Assembly: GCA_934120635.1 (NCBI GenBank)
Contig: CAKOUR010000006.1
Location: forward strand, 1 to 64,000
Direction of reading: 5' to 3'
DNA length: 64,000 bases
Source: an uncultured Bacilli bacterium
GTDB lineage: Bacteria > Bacillota_I > Bacilli_A > RF39 > UBA660
Part shown: one piece after another, positions 50,911 to 59,396 of the stretch
How positions within the stretch are numbered: the first letter of the stretch is position 1
Layout: the number at the start of each line of letters is the position of its first letter
Program-made: the position numbers and the translations under genes
The notes under the pieces: model-generated
What the model was told of the DNA's origin: nothing
What the model saw: the letters and a program-made list of their open reading frames with translations, nothing else
The model's database searches: none

Positions 50911-51348
50911 GTGGAAATATTAAATAGAAAAGCTCGTTATGATTATTTTGTTGAAGAAGAAATCGAAGCAGGAATTGTTTTAACAGGAACAGAAATAAAA
51001 TCCATTCGCATGGGTAAAGTAAATTTAAAAGACAGTTATGCAATTATACGAAATGAAGAAATCTTTTTACTAAATACCCATATTTCTAGTTATGAAAAAG
51101 GAAATATTTTTAATCATGAAGAAGATAGAACAAGAAAACTATTACTTCATAAGTCCCAAATTAAAAAATTACAAAATAAAATCACATTAGAAGGGTATAC
51201 ATTAATTCCCTTAAAAATATATTTTGTTAATGGAAAAGCAAAAGTATTAGTAGGATTATGTAAAGGAAAAAAGAATTACGATAAAAGACAAACGATAAAA
51301 GAAAGAGATATCAAAAGAGAAATCGCCAAAGGATACAAATCATATTAA
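50911..51348 (+). CDS. smpB: SsrA-binding protein
   Basis: tmRNA partner needed for trans-translation; the tmRNA gene is at 8476. The 145-aa protein has conserved NRKARYDYFVEE, GTEIKSIRMGKVNL, and the basic C-terminal tail (KGKKNYDKRQTIKERD) that enters the ribosomal A-site channel. GTG start with AAGGTGAT ahead. Confidence 0.97.
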   Translation: MEILNRKARYDYFVEEEIEAGIVLTGTEIKSIRMGKVNLKDSYAIIRNEEIFLLNTHISSYEKGNIFNHEEDRTRKLLLHKSQIKKLQNKITLEGYTLIPLKIYFVNGKAKVLVGLCKGKKNYDKRQTIKERDIKREIAKGYKSY

Positions 51349-51426
51349 AAATAGAGAGAAAAATTAAAAATAAGTACTTTATTTTTATTAATATTTATAG
51401 TATAATGAATTTGGTTCTTGATTTAT

Positions 51427-51512
51427 GCCAACCTGGCGGAATGGTAGACGCGATAGACTCAAAATCTATTATCAGAAATGGTGTGTGGGTTCAAGTCCCA
51501 TGGTTGGTACCA
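51427..51512 (+). tRNA. tRNA-Leu (CAA)
   Basis: 86-nt class II tRNA with variable arm and encoded CCA. Acceptor GCCAACC/GGTTGGT, anticodon arm ATAGA-CTCAAAA-TCTAT gives CAA. TATAAT at 51401 precedes it. Confidence 0.94.
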
Positions 51513-51522
51513 AATATAAATT

Positions 51523-51549
51523 AAAAACCTTATCAAAAAGGTTTTTTTA
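51523..51549 (+). terminator. Terminator after tRNA-Leu
   Basis: AACCTT-ATCAAA-AAGGTT followed by T7. Confidence 0.75.
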
Positions 51550-51582
51550 TTTTACAAAAAAATGTATAAATGGAGGAATAAT

Positions 51583-52002
51583 ATGAAATTATCAAGAAAT
51601 GACTCAAGAGTCTTAGCAATGGCAATTCTATATCAAGTAGATTTATTTGAAAAAAAAGATATTGATTATGAATTAGAAGAAGTTATTCAAAAAAATATTG
51701 TAGGTATTGAAGGTGATGTATCTTTTATTCGTGAATTAGTAACAGGAGTAATTGAACATAATGAAGAATTGATAAGTATTGCTAATAAATACTTAAATAA
51801 CTGGAATATATCTAGATTAGGAATTACAGATGGTGCAATTTTAAAGATTGCAATTTATGAATTACTTTATACAACAACCCCACATAAAGTTTGCATCGAT
51901 GAAGCAATAGAACTTGCAAAATGCTTTTCAGATGAACCAGTAATTGGAATGATTAATGGAGTACTTGATAAAGTTTATCATGAGAAAGTTCAAGAAAAAT
52001 AA
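51583..52002 (+). CDS. nusB: Transcription antitermination factor NusB
   Basis: RNA-binding factor for rRNA transcription. The 139-aa all-helical protein has VLAMAILYQVDLFE, NNWNISRLG and INEAIELAK-like CIDEAIELAKCF with INGVLDK at the end. The ATG at 51583 has GGAGG 6 bases ahead; an upstream ATG at 51562 does not. The stop overlaps xseA by one base. Confidence 0.95.
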   Translation: MKLSRNDSRVLAMAILYQVDLFEKKDIDYELEEVIQKNIVGIEGDVSFIRELVTGVIEHNEELISIANKYLNNWNISRLGITDGAILKIAIYELLYTTTPHKVCIDEAIELAKCFSDEPVIGMINGVLDKVYHEKVQEK

Positions 52003-53417
52003 TGAAAGAACAATACTTAACCATAACTCAACTGAGTAGATATCTAAAATATAAGTTTGATCAAGATACTAATTTAAGTACAGTATACTTAAAAGGAGAA
52101 ATTTCTAACTTTAAAGCTCATACCAGAGGACATTATTATTTTACCCTAAAAGATGAAGGAAGTCGTATTAATGCAATTATGTTTGCAAGTAATACTTCTA
52201 AGTGCAAATTTATGCCGACCGATGGAATGAAAGTAATGGTAACAGGAAGAGTTACTGTTTATGAAGCAACAGGTGGCTATCAAATATATGTCAATGAAAT
52301 GATAGAAGATGGCATAGGAAACCTTTATATTGCTTATGAACAACTAAAACAAAAATTAGAATTAGAAGGTCTATTTTCTAAAGAAAAAAAGAAAAAAATT
52401 CCTCGTATGCCAAAAAGAATAGGAATTGTAACTGCCCCAACAGGAGCAGCAATACGAGATATTTTGACGACAATAAAAAGAAGATATCCTATTGCAGAAA
52501 CTATTCTTTTTCCAGCACTAGTCCAAGGAGTAGATGCAGGAAAAGATATTGCAAAGAAAATAGAAATTGCTAATACCTACGATTTAGATACATTAATTGT
52601 TGGTCGTGGTGGTGGTTCTATTGAGGATTTATGGCCCTTTAATGAAGAAATTGTAGCAAGAGCAATTTATAACTCCAAAATTCCTATTATTAGTGCCGTT
52701 GGCCATGAAGTAGATTTTACTATTGCTGATTTTGTTGCCGATTTAAGAGCGCCAACACCAACAGCAGCAGCAGAACTTGCGGCAGTAGATATGAATACAG
52801 TACTAGAGTATTTAACAACAGCCAAATCAAGAAGCTATAATGCAATATTAAAAAAAATCCAAACCGAAAAAGCAAAATTAGATAATTTAAAAGAAAGTTA
52901 TGGCTTAAAAAGACCAAATACTATTTATGAAATAAAAGAACAAAAATTAGATGCTTTAGTAGAAAAGATAAATAGTTTAATCAAAAATAAAATAGAAAAT
53001 ACAAAGATAAGATTATATAAAAGTACTTCTAGTTATATTTTAAATAATCCTAATATATTATATTTACAAAAACAAGAATCATTTAAAAATATTTATATGA
53101 GATTAAATAAAGAAATAAGTATTATTTTAACCAATAAAAAAACAGAACTATTTAAATTAGAAAATAGCTATGTCCTAAACAATCCTGAAATATTATATAA
53201 ATTTCATCAACAAAATTTAAATTCCCTAATTGAAAAATTAACTGTATTAAATCCCATGAATACATTAAAAAGAGGATATGCAATAGTAAAAGAAAACAAT
53301 CATGTTATCAGCACTACAAAAGAAATTAAACAAAAACAAGAAATTAACATTAGTTTAAAAGATGGAGAATTAACTGCAAAAGTATTGGAAGTGAGGAAAG
53401 AAAATGACAAAAACTGA
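52002..53417 (+). CDS. xseA: Exonuclease VII large subunit
   Basis: Catalytic subunit of the bidirectional single-strand DNA exonuclease. The 471-aa protein has an N-terminal OB domain (LSTVYLKGEISNF, HYYFTLKD), the catalytic core with TAPTGAAIRDI, GRGGGSIEDLWPFNEE and SAVGHEVDFTIADFVADLRAPTPTAAAE, then coiled coils. It overlaps xseB by 14 bp. Confidence 0.97.
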   Translation: MKEQYLTITQLSRYLKYKFDQDTNLSTVYLKGEISNFKAHTRGHYYFTLKDEGSRINAIMFASNTSKCKFMPTDGMKVMVTGRVTVYEATGGYQIYVNEMIEDGIGNLYIAYEQLKQKLELEGLFSKEKKKKIPRMPKRIGIVTAPTGAAIRDILTTIKRRYPIAETILFPALVQGVDAGKDIAKKIEIANTYDLDTLIVGRGGGSIEDLWPFNEEIVARAIYNSKIPIISAVGHEVDFTIADFVADLRAPTPTAAAELAAVDMNTVLEYLTTAKSRSYNAILKKIQTEKAKLDNLKESYGLKRPNTIYEIKEQKLDALVEKINSLIKNKIENTKIRLYKSTSSYILNNPNILYLQKQESFKNIYMRLNKEISIILTNKKTELFKLENSYVLNNPEILYKFHQQNLNSLIEKLTVLNPMNTLKRGYAIVKENNHVISTTKEIKQKQEINISLKDGELTAKVLEVRKENDKN

Positions 53418-53637
53418 AACAACAGAATTATCATTTGAAGAAAAAATCAAAAAATTAGAAACAATAGTTTCTGAATTAGAAAGTGGAGATGTTGCATTAG
53501 AAGAAGCTATCAATAAGTATTCTGAAGCAATGAAATTATCCAAAGAATGTACAGAAAAATTAACTGAAGTAACAGAGAAAGTAAATAAAATTTTAACTGA
53601 AAATGGTACTTTAGAAAATTTTGAAGTAAAAGAATAA
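53404..53637 (+). CDS. xseB: Exonuclease VII small subunit
   Basis: The 77-aa helical protein has SFEEKIKKLETIVSELESG and LEEAINKYSEAMKLSKECTEKL, the XseB pattern. Coupled to xseA by overlap, forming the XseA-XseB complex. Confidence 0.95.
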   Translation: MTKTETTELSFEEKIKKLETIVSELESGDVALEEAINKYSEAMKLSKECTEKLTEVTEKVNKILTENGTLENFEVKE

Positions 53638-53669
53638 GAACCAAATTACAATAAATTATCGAAAAAGAA

Positions 53670-53698
53670 TTGACAGAAAAATAAATAAGAACTAAAAT
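53670..53698 (+). promoter_or_regulatory. Promoter of glyS
   Basis: TTGACA (53670-53675), 17-bp spacer, TAAAAT (53693-53698). Confidence 0.65.
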
Positions 53699-53704
53699 AT
53701 TATT

Positions 53705-53833
53705 AAATTGAAAAAGAAAAATGCGAAGATATGGAGTGGCGTCCATGGAGCAATATGAGAAGAGAGATTCTATAACAGAATAAATAAGGTGGAACCGCGG
53801 GGAAACTCGTCCTTATATAGAATCTCTCTTTTT
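53705..53833 (+). promoter_or_regulatory. T-box riboswitch for glyS
   Basis: AAGGTGGAACCGCGG (53786-53800) is the T-box core that pairs with the 3' end of uncharged tRNA. AGAGAGATTCTATA (53761-53774) and TATAGAATCTCTCT (53816-53829) form the competing terminator, then T5. Uncharged tRNA-Gly should allow read-through. The specifier codon was not located with certainty; GGC occurs near 53738. Confidence 0.88.
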
Positions 53834-53852
53834 GTATTTTTAAGGAGGAAAT

Positions 53853-55226
53853 ATGGAAAAGTTAACAATGGAAAAAATGGTAAACTATTGTAAACAATAT
53901 GGATTTGTTTATCAAGGAAGTGAAATTTATGGAGGTCTTGCGAATACTTGGGATTATGGTCCATTAGGAAGCAGATTAAAAAATAATGTAAAAGACTTAT
54001 GGAGAAAAAGATTCATTCAAGAAAATAAAAATAGTTATGAAATAGATGCTGATATTTTAATGCACCCAAAAGTATGGGAAGCAAGTGGACATACAACAAG
54101 TTTTTCAGACCCATTAGTAGATTGCAAAAACTGTAAATCAAGATATCGTGCAGATAATTTAATTTCTGATTATACAAAAGATATTAATCCAGATACTTTA
54201 ACAGATGAAGAAATGATTACTTATATCAAAGAAAATCAAATAAAATGTCCAAAATGTGGAAAAAGTGACTTTACAGATATAAGAGAATTTAATTTAATGT
54301 TTGAAACATATAGAGGAGTAATTAAAGGAGATAAAAGTGGTCTTGTTTATTTAAGACCAGAAACAGCACAAGGAGAGTTCGTTAATTTTTTAAATGTTCA
54401 AAGAACAATGAGAGCAAAAGTGCCTTTTGGAATAGGACAAATAGGAAAATCTTTCCGTAATGAAATTACACCAGGAAACTTTACTTTTAGAACAATCGAG
54501 TTTGAACAAATGGAACATCAATTTTTCTGTAAAGAAGGAACGGATAGTGGGTTCTATAAGTTTTATAAAGAATACGCTATGAACTTTTGTCGTGATCTTG
54601 GGATTGATACGGATAAATTAAGATATCATGATCACGATAAATTAGCCCATTATGCTAAAGAAGCTTGTGATATTGAATACTTATTCCCAATGGGTTGGGG
54701 AGAACTATGGGGAACACATAACAGAACAAATTATGATTTATCTAGGCATCAAGAATTTTCTAAAGTTTCCCAAGAATATTTAGATCCAGAAGATAATACA
54801 AAATATATTCCTTATGTTATAGAATCATCAGTAGGATGTGACAGACTAACATTAGCTCTAATGTGTGATAGTTATAGAGAAGAAGAATTAGGAGATGGAA
54901 CAACAAGAGAAGTTATGGGATTTATTCCAGCGTTAGCCCCATATAAAGTAGCAATCTTACCATTAGTAAAAAAATATCACAGCGAATATGCAAGTGAATT
55001 AAAAGAAAAATTAAGCAAACATTTTATGTGTAGTTATGATGAAACAGGAAGCATTGGAAAAAGATATAGAAGACAAGATGCTATTGGAACACCATATTGT
55101 ATTACTGTAGATGATGAAACATTAAACAATAATACTGTTACATTAAGAGATAGAGATACAATGGAACAAATTACACTTCCTATTGAAGAAGTAGAAAATT
55201 ATATCAATCAAAGAATTCAGTTTTAA
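53853..55226 (+). CDS. glyS: Glycyl-tRNA synthetase (dimeric alpha2 type)
   Basis: Charges tRNA-Gly. The 457-aa single-chain class II enzyme begins with the conserved YGFVYQGSEIYGG, has a zinc-like CKNCKSRYR and CPKCGKSD pair, motif 2 (GKSFRNEITPGNFTFR) and motif 3 (ESSVGCDRLTLALM). This is the archaeal/eukaryal-type enzyme common in Bacilli/Mollicutes relatives, not the alpha-beta tetramer. Controlled by the T-box. Confidence 0.97.
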   Translation: MEKLTMEKMVNYCKQYGFVYQGSEIYGGLANTWDYGPLGSRLKNNVKDLWRKRFIQENKNSYEIDADILMHPKVWEASGHTTSFSDPLVDCKNCKSRYRADNLISDYTKDINPDTLTDEEMITYIKENQIKCPKCGKSDFTDIREFNLMFETYRGVIKGDKSGLVYLRPETAQGEFVNFLNVQRTMRAKVPFGIGQIGKSFRNEITPGNFTFRTIEFEQMEHQFFCKEGTDSGFYKFYKEYAMNFCRDLGIDTDKLRYHDHDKLAHYAKEACDIEYLFPMGWGELWGTHNRTNYDLSRHQEFSKVSQEYLDPEDNTKYIPYVIESSVGCDRLTLALMCDSYREEELGDGTTREVMGFIPALAPYKVAILPLVKKYHSEYASELKEKLSKHFMCSYDETGSIGKRYRRQDAIGTPYCITVDDETLNNNTVTLRDRDTMEQITLPIEEVENYINQRIQF

Positions 55227-55337
55227 TGAGTCATTTAAGTATTATTTTGGAAGAAAAAGATAAAATATTCTTTTTCTTTCTTTTTGTTACTTACAAGTAA
55301 AATAAAATGTTTTTTGTGCAAAATATAAGTATTTCAT

Positions 55338-55366
55338 TTGACAGATAAAAAATATTATGATACAAT
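55338..55366 (+). promoter_or_regulatory. Promoter of rplU operon
   Basis: TTGACA (55338-55343), 17-bp spacer, TACAAT (55361-55366). Confidence 0.7.
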
Positions 55367-55377
55367 TTTAATGTTTT

Positions 55378-55455
55378 AAGAACCTCGAGTTGTTAACTCA
55401 ACCGCACTAAAAGGGTATTTAAGTGTTTTTACACACCCCAAAGGCGAGTCTTAAT
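55378..55455 (+). promoter_or_regulatory. L21 leader
   Basis: CTCGAGTTG (55384) and the GAG-rich 3' part (GGCGAG near 55443) close a structure enclosing GTTAAC and AGGGT/ACACCCC pairings, as in the L21 leader of Firmicutes rplU. The fold was judged by eye. Confidence 0.65.
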
Positions 55456-55483
55456 CCAAATATATCTTAAGGAGGGAAAACGA

Positions 55484-55783
55484 ATGAAAGCAATTATTGA
55501 AACTGGAGGAAAGCAATATTCCGTTGAAGAAGGCTCAATTATCTATGTTGAAAAAATGGATGTTGAAGAAGGAAAAAAAGTTGTTTTTGACAAAGTACTT
55601 ATGGCAAATGGTGTTATAGGAAATCCTTTTGTTGCAGGTGCTAGTGTTGAAGGAAAAGTTGTTAAAAATGGTAAAGGAAAAAAACTTAGAATCTTTACTT
55701 ATAAACCAAATAAAACTAGTACTAGAAAAACTCAAGGTCATCGTCAACCATATACAAAAGTAGAAATTACAAAAATAAAATAA
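55484..55783 (+). CDS. rplU: Ribosomal protein L21
   Basis: The 99-aa protein has the N-terminal MKAIIETGGKQYSVEEG and the basic KRKTQGHRQPYT-like C-terminus (STRKTQGHRQPYTKVEI). Standard length. First gene of the rplU-prp-rpmA operon; a GGAGG site precedes it. Confidence 0.97.
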   Translation: MKAIIETGGKQYSVEEGSIIYVEKMDVEEGKKVVFDKVLMANGVIGNPFVAGASVEGKVVKNGKGKKLRIFTYKPNKTSTRKTQGHRQPYTKVEITKIK

Positions 55784-55787
55784 GACT

Positions 55788-56105
55788 ATGATTAGGATTA
55801 AAGTAAAAGAACAAAACAATAACATAAAAGAAATCAATTTTACTGGTCATGCAGCATATGACAATTTAGGAAAAGATATCGTATGTGCATCAGTAAGTTC
55901 CATTTTCTATTGTAGTATTAATGCATGCTATCTATTTGAAGAAAATTCTCTAGAAGTATTTTCTAGTGAAAACAAACAAAAAATAGTCGTGCAATCAGAA
56001 AATGAAAATATCCAAAAAATACTGATCAATATGTTAAATTGTTTAAAAAGTTTAGAAAAAAGTTATCCTAAAAACATCAGAATAGATAAGGAGGAAAAAG
56101 AATGA
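55788..56105 (+). CDS. prp: Ribosomal processing cysteine protease Prp
   Basis: The 105-aa protein has catalytic His in FTGHAAYDNLG and Cys in DIVCASVSS, the Prp (YsxB) dyad. It removes the N-terminal extension of L27. Located between L21 and L27 as in Staphylococcus and Bacillus, overlapping rpmA by four bases. Confidence 0.95.
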   Translation: MIRIKVKEQNNNIKEINFTGHAAYDNLGKDIVCASVSSIFYCSINACYLFEENSLEVFSSENKQKIVVQSENENIQKILINMLNCLKSLEKSYPKNIRIDKEEKE

Positions 56106-56395
56106 TCAAATTTTTAGAATTAAATATCCAGTTATTTGCTCATAAAAAAGGTCAATCATCTACAAGTAATGGTAGAGATTCAGCTGGTAGAAGATTAGGA
56201 GCAAAAGCTGCAGATGGTGAATATATTACAGCAGGTTCTATTATCTATCGTCAAAGAGGTACTAAAATTCATCCAGGTAAAAATGTAGGTAGAGGAAATG
56301 ATGATACTTTATTTGCTAAAATTAATGGATATGTAAAGTATGAGATAGTAGAAGGCGACAAGAAACAAGCAAGCGTTTATGAAACTAGAGCATAA
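56102..56395 (+). CDS. rpmA: Ribosomal protein L27 with cleavable N-terminal extension
   Basis: The 97-aa protein starts MIKFLELNIQLFA, followed by HKKGQSSTSNGRDS, the mature N-terminus placed near the peptidyl-transferase centre. The extension matches the Prp site (LxxLNLQLFA|xHKKG). Usual mature length. Strong coupling to prp. Confidence 0.97.
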   Translation: MIKFLELNIQLFAHKKGQSSTSNGRDSAGRRLGAKAADGEYITAGSIIYRQRGTKIHPGKNVGRGNDDTLFAKINGYVKYEIVEGDKKQASVYETRA

Positions 56396-56446
56396 AGATA
56401 TTTATGATAGACAAATTATTGTTTATCATGGGTATCTTTTTTTTAT
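56394..56446 (+). terminator. Terminator after rpmA
   Basis: AAAGATA...ATGATA pairs with TATCAT...TATCTTT around a long loop, then T8. Confidence 0.7.
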
Positions 56447-56486
56447 CTTTTAGTATATAATAATAGCGTATTAAGGGGGAATATAT

Positions 56487-57332
56487 ATGTTAATAGGATA
56501 TCTAATTACAGCAATTATCTTATTTTTAATGATTAACTATTTAGAACAAAATTTAAAAATCAAATTTTTACATGAAGTAATATTAATAAGTATTTACTTC
56601 TTAACTATAGCAGGAATTTTTTATGAGATGAATATTTCTACTTATTATTTATATGCTATTATGCTTATTGTTTCTATGGTAGAAATCTTTCTTCTATACT
56701 ATAAAGAACTCTCTACCAGTAGAAATCCTTATTCCTTTTATAAATATATCTTTTTAGTCGCAGTCATCTATTTAATTAACCGACTATTTATCGATAAAGT
56801 AAAAGGAACTTTCTTAACTTTAGAAGAATTAAAATCCTTTATCTGGATTTTAGTATTCTTATATCTTTACTGGTATCTACGCAAATTTTTACAAGAAAAA
56901 TCAAATAAAATAATGCTTTCTAAAATTAAAGATGATTATTTAATGATTCAATATGTTCATCTAAAAAATGAATATTACCAAATCATTAAACCCAAAAATA
57001 AAAATCTAACACCTTTAATCTATTCAATAATCTTATACGAAAATATCAAACGACCATTCATTTTAAGAAAAATAGATATTATTTTATATCGTCTAGATGG
57101 TATTCCTAGAAAATTTGGGATTATGCAAATAAAAAATAAAACTGTACTAAGTGATGTTGATAGCATTAAAAGAGGAATAAAAAGAATAGAGATCATAAAT
57201 AAACAACTTTCTCCGAATTTAAAGAATATTCAAAAAAATATAAAAATATTAGAAAAATATCATTATCAAAAAGAAGAGGTTAAAGATATTATAAATATTT
57301 ATCAAAAAATTAATTTATTTGAATCAAAATAA
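56487..57332 (+). CDS. Membrane protein with a possible lytic transglycosylase-like domain
   Basis: The product is 281 aa. Five membrane helices lie in about 1-135. The soluble C-terminal part contains LIYSIILYENIKRPFILRKIDII then RKFGIMQIKNKTVLSDVDSI. A Glu in a helix followed by a '(F/Y)GIMQ(V/I)' motif is seen in lysozyme-like transglycosylases. The function is inferred from this pattern and could be wrong. AAGGGGG precedes the ATG. Confidence 0.5.
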   Translation: MLIGYLITAIILFLMINYLEQNLKIKFLHEVILISIYFLTIAGIFYEMNISTYYLYAIMLIVSMVEIFLLYYKELSTSRNPYSFYKYIFLVAVIYLINRLFIDKVKGTFLTLEELKSFIWILVFLYLYWYLRKFLQEKSNKIMLSKIKDDYLMIQYVHLKNEYYQIIKPKNKNLTPLIYSIILYENIKRPFILRKIDIILYRLDGIPRKFGIMQIKNKTVLSDVDSIKRGIKRIEIINKQLSPNLKNIQKNIKILEKYHYQKEEVKDIINIYQKINLFESK

Positions 57333-57386
57333 AATACTTACTTAGAACTATCTTTCAAAAAATGATAAAACTAAATAAGTATTTTT
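57332..57386 (+). terminator. Long-loop terminator
   Basis: AAAATACTTACTTAG (57332) and CTAAATAAGTATTTT (57370) surround a ~22-nt loop, followed by T. Same AATACTTA/TAAGTATT core as others. Confidence 0.6.
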
Positions 57387-57408
57387 TGTTGCTTGTAAAT
57401 CTATAATA

Positions 57409-57438
57409 TTTGACAAAAATTAACAAATGGTGTATATT
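57409..57438 (+). promoter_or_regulatory. Promoter of the EEP-GT2 operon
   Basis: TTGACA (57409-57414), 18-bp spacer, TATATT (57433-57438). It covers the upstream ATG frame at 57427, supporting the start at 57460. Confidence 0.65.
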
Positions 57439-57459
57439 AAGGACATTAAGGGGGATTTT

Positions 57460-58218
57460 ATGAAAAATAAGAGTGAATTAAATATTGCATCCATTAATGT
57501 TAAAGACAATAAAGCTAATAGAAATGGAAATTTAGAAAATGCAAAAAAACTTTCAAAAATTATTGAACAATTTGATTTTATAGGAACACAAGAATTTACA
57601 GTTAAATATGTAAATGAAGTAATGAAAAATTTAGATAGTTATAAAATATATGGTAATTATCGCTATGGAAAAATCCTTAAGAATATGCCATATAATGAAA
57701 ATAATGGAATTATTACTAATCAAAGTGTATTATCTAGTAATACAATATGGTTACCATGGATTGCCAATAATTTTAGTGATTTAACAACTTCTATAATTAA
57801 AATGTCAATAATGCCTAGAATAGCAACGGTTGTAATTAGTGATACTAAAGAAAATGGTAAAATATGTATGATAAATACACATCTTGATTATCAAATTCCA
57901 TCAATTCAAATAAAGCAGTTAAAAGCAATTAAAAAATTAATTAATCAATATGGAAAAGATTACCCAGTATTTTTAACAGGAGACTTTAATATGGAACTTG
58001 ATGATAAGAACTTTAGTGAGTTTGTAAAAAGTATAAATGCTGATTTAGAACATGTTGATATAAAAGAAAAAACATGGCATGGAAAATCTGGAGAAGAAAA
58101 ATCACTAGATCATATATTTATTCCAAAAGATTTTTATATTGAAAGTTCTGGTATTATACCAACACAAGGAACAAGTGATCATGATGTAATTTATGCTACA
58201 GTTTCTAAAAGACGTTAA
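57460..58218 (+). CDS. Endonuclease/exonuclease/phosphatase-family protein
   Basis: The product is 252 aa. Metal-binding and catalytic motifs of the family are in order: TQEFT (Glu), NTHLDYQ (His), TGDFNM (Asp/Asn), SLDHIFI and TSDHDVI. The family acts on nucleic acids, phosphoinositides or sphingomyelin. With no signal peptide it is cytoplasmic, and the substrate is unknown. AAGGGGG precedes the ATG. It is cotranscribed with the GT2 gene 14 bp on. Confidence 0.85.
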   Translation: MKNKSELNIASINVKDNKANRNGNLENAKKLSKIIEQFDFIGTQEFTVKYVNEVMKNLDSYKIYGNYRYGKILKNMPYNENNGIITNQSVLSSNTIWLPWIANNFSDLTTSIIKMSIMPRIATVVISDTKENGKICMINTHLDYQIPSIQIKQLKAIKKLINQYGKDYPVFLTGDFNMELDDKNFSEFVKSINADLEHVDIKEKTWHGKSGEEKSLDHIFIPKDFYIESSGIIPTQGTSDHDVIYATVSKRR

Positions 58219-58232
58219 GGGGGATTTAGAAG

Positions 58233-59282
58233 ATGAAAAAAGTTAGTGTAATAGTTCCAGTATATAATGCGGAAAAATATTTAGAAAAATGTATATCAAG
58301 TATCGCAAACCAAACTTTAGATGATATTGAAATCCTTGCAATTAACGATGGCTCAAAAGATAATAGTTTAAATGTACTAGATAACTTATCAATAAAATAT
58401 AAAGATAAAATAAGAGTGTTTGACAAACCAAATGGTGGAGCAGGATCTGCTAGAAATATTGGTATTGATAATGCAACGGGAGAATTTATTAAATTTGTTG
58501 ATGCAGATGACTATTTATCATTAAATATATTAGAAAGAATGTATACCATAGCAAAAGAGAAAAAAGTATCCCTTGTAAGAGGTAACTATCAAACGATAAT
58601 AGGTCCAATAAAAACAATTGATACTTGTAGTTGGAGCAATATTAAAGAGTCAAAAATTGTTGATGTTAGAGAAAATAAAGATTATATTGTAACAGAGACA
58701 CCAGGAATTGGAAATAAATTAATCAAAAGAGATTTAATTGGAGAATTAAGATTTCCTGAAAAAACAAAATGGGAAGATTTAGCAATAATACCAGTAGTTA
58801 TTGCTTCAAGTAAAAAAATATTTCACTTAAATGAACCAGTATATAATTATAGAGTGAATATGAATACAACAATTACAGATTTTATTAATAAAATTCCTAA
58901 TATATTAGATATTGTTAGATGTTGCGATAATATTGAAACAGAAATGACAAAAAGAGGATTAAATGAAGAATATAAGGAACAAATAGAGAGTTTATATATT
59001 CTACATACTTTATATCGAGTAGAAAATGCTATGTTATGGGTAAATTTCCCAAGAGCAAAAAAAGAAATAGTTGTAACTTCCTTAATTACAATATTAAATT
59101 CTAAGTATCCTAATTGGCAAAATAACTCTATCTTTAATCGATATAGAAAAGTAAATCCATTATTTAATTGGGATATCAATAGAGCAAATAAATTCTTAAA
59201 TGAAGACTATTTAACTGATGATATCGAAAAAGCAAAAGATAATATTAACAATAGTTTTACTATAAGAAAAATCAAATTATAA
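58233..59282 (+). CDS. Family 2 glycosyltransferase
   Basis: The product is 349 aa with the GT-A fold: VSVIVPVYNAEKYLEKCI, INDGSKDNS, FDKPNGGAGSARNIG, KFVDADDYL (DxD-like DADD) and KWEDLA. It transfers a sugar to a wall or capsule polymer; the acceptor is unknown. GGGGGATT precedes the ATG. It ends the operon begun by the EEP gene. Confidence 0.92.
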   Translation: MKKVSVIVPVYNAEKYLEKCISSIANQTLDDIEILAINDGSKDNSLNVLDNLSIKYKDKIRVFDKPNGGAGSARNIGIDNATGEFIKFVDADDYLSLNILERMYTIAKEKKVSLVRGNYQTIIGPIKTIDTCSWSNIKESKIVDVRENKDYIVTETPGIGNKLIKRDLIGELRFPEKTKWEDLAIIPVVIASSKKIFHLNEPVYNYRVNMNTTITDFINKIPNILDIVRCCDNIETEMTKRGLNEEYKEQIESLYILHTLYRVENAMLWVNFPRAKKEIVVTSLITILNSKYPNWQNNSIFNRYRKVNPLFNWDINRANKFLNEDYLTDDIEKAKDNINNSFTIRKIKL

Positions 59283-59291
59283 TTCTTTTAA

Positions 59292-59320
59292 AAAAAGTTC
59301 ATTAAACTGAACTTTTTTTT
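59292..59320 (+). terminator. Terminator after GT2 gene
   Basis: AAGTTCA-TTAAAC-TGAACTT followed by T8. Confidence 0.75.
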
Positions 59321-59396
59321 ATTAAATTTCTTTATCAATATTTTTTTCTTGTTTTTTTTAAATAGTATGCTACAATGATTATGATAGAGGAGTGTA

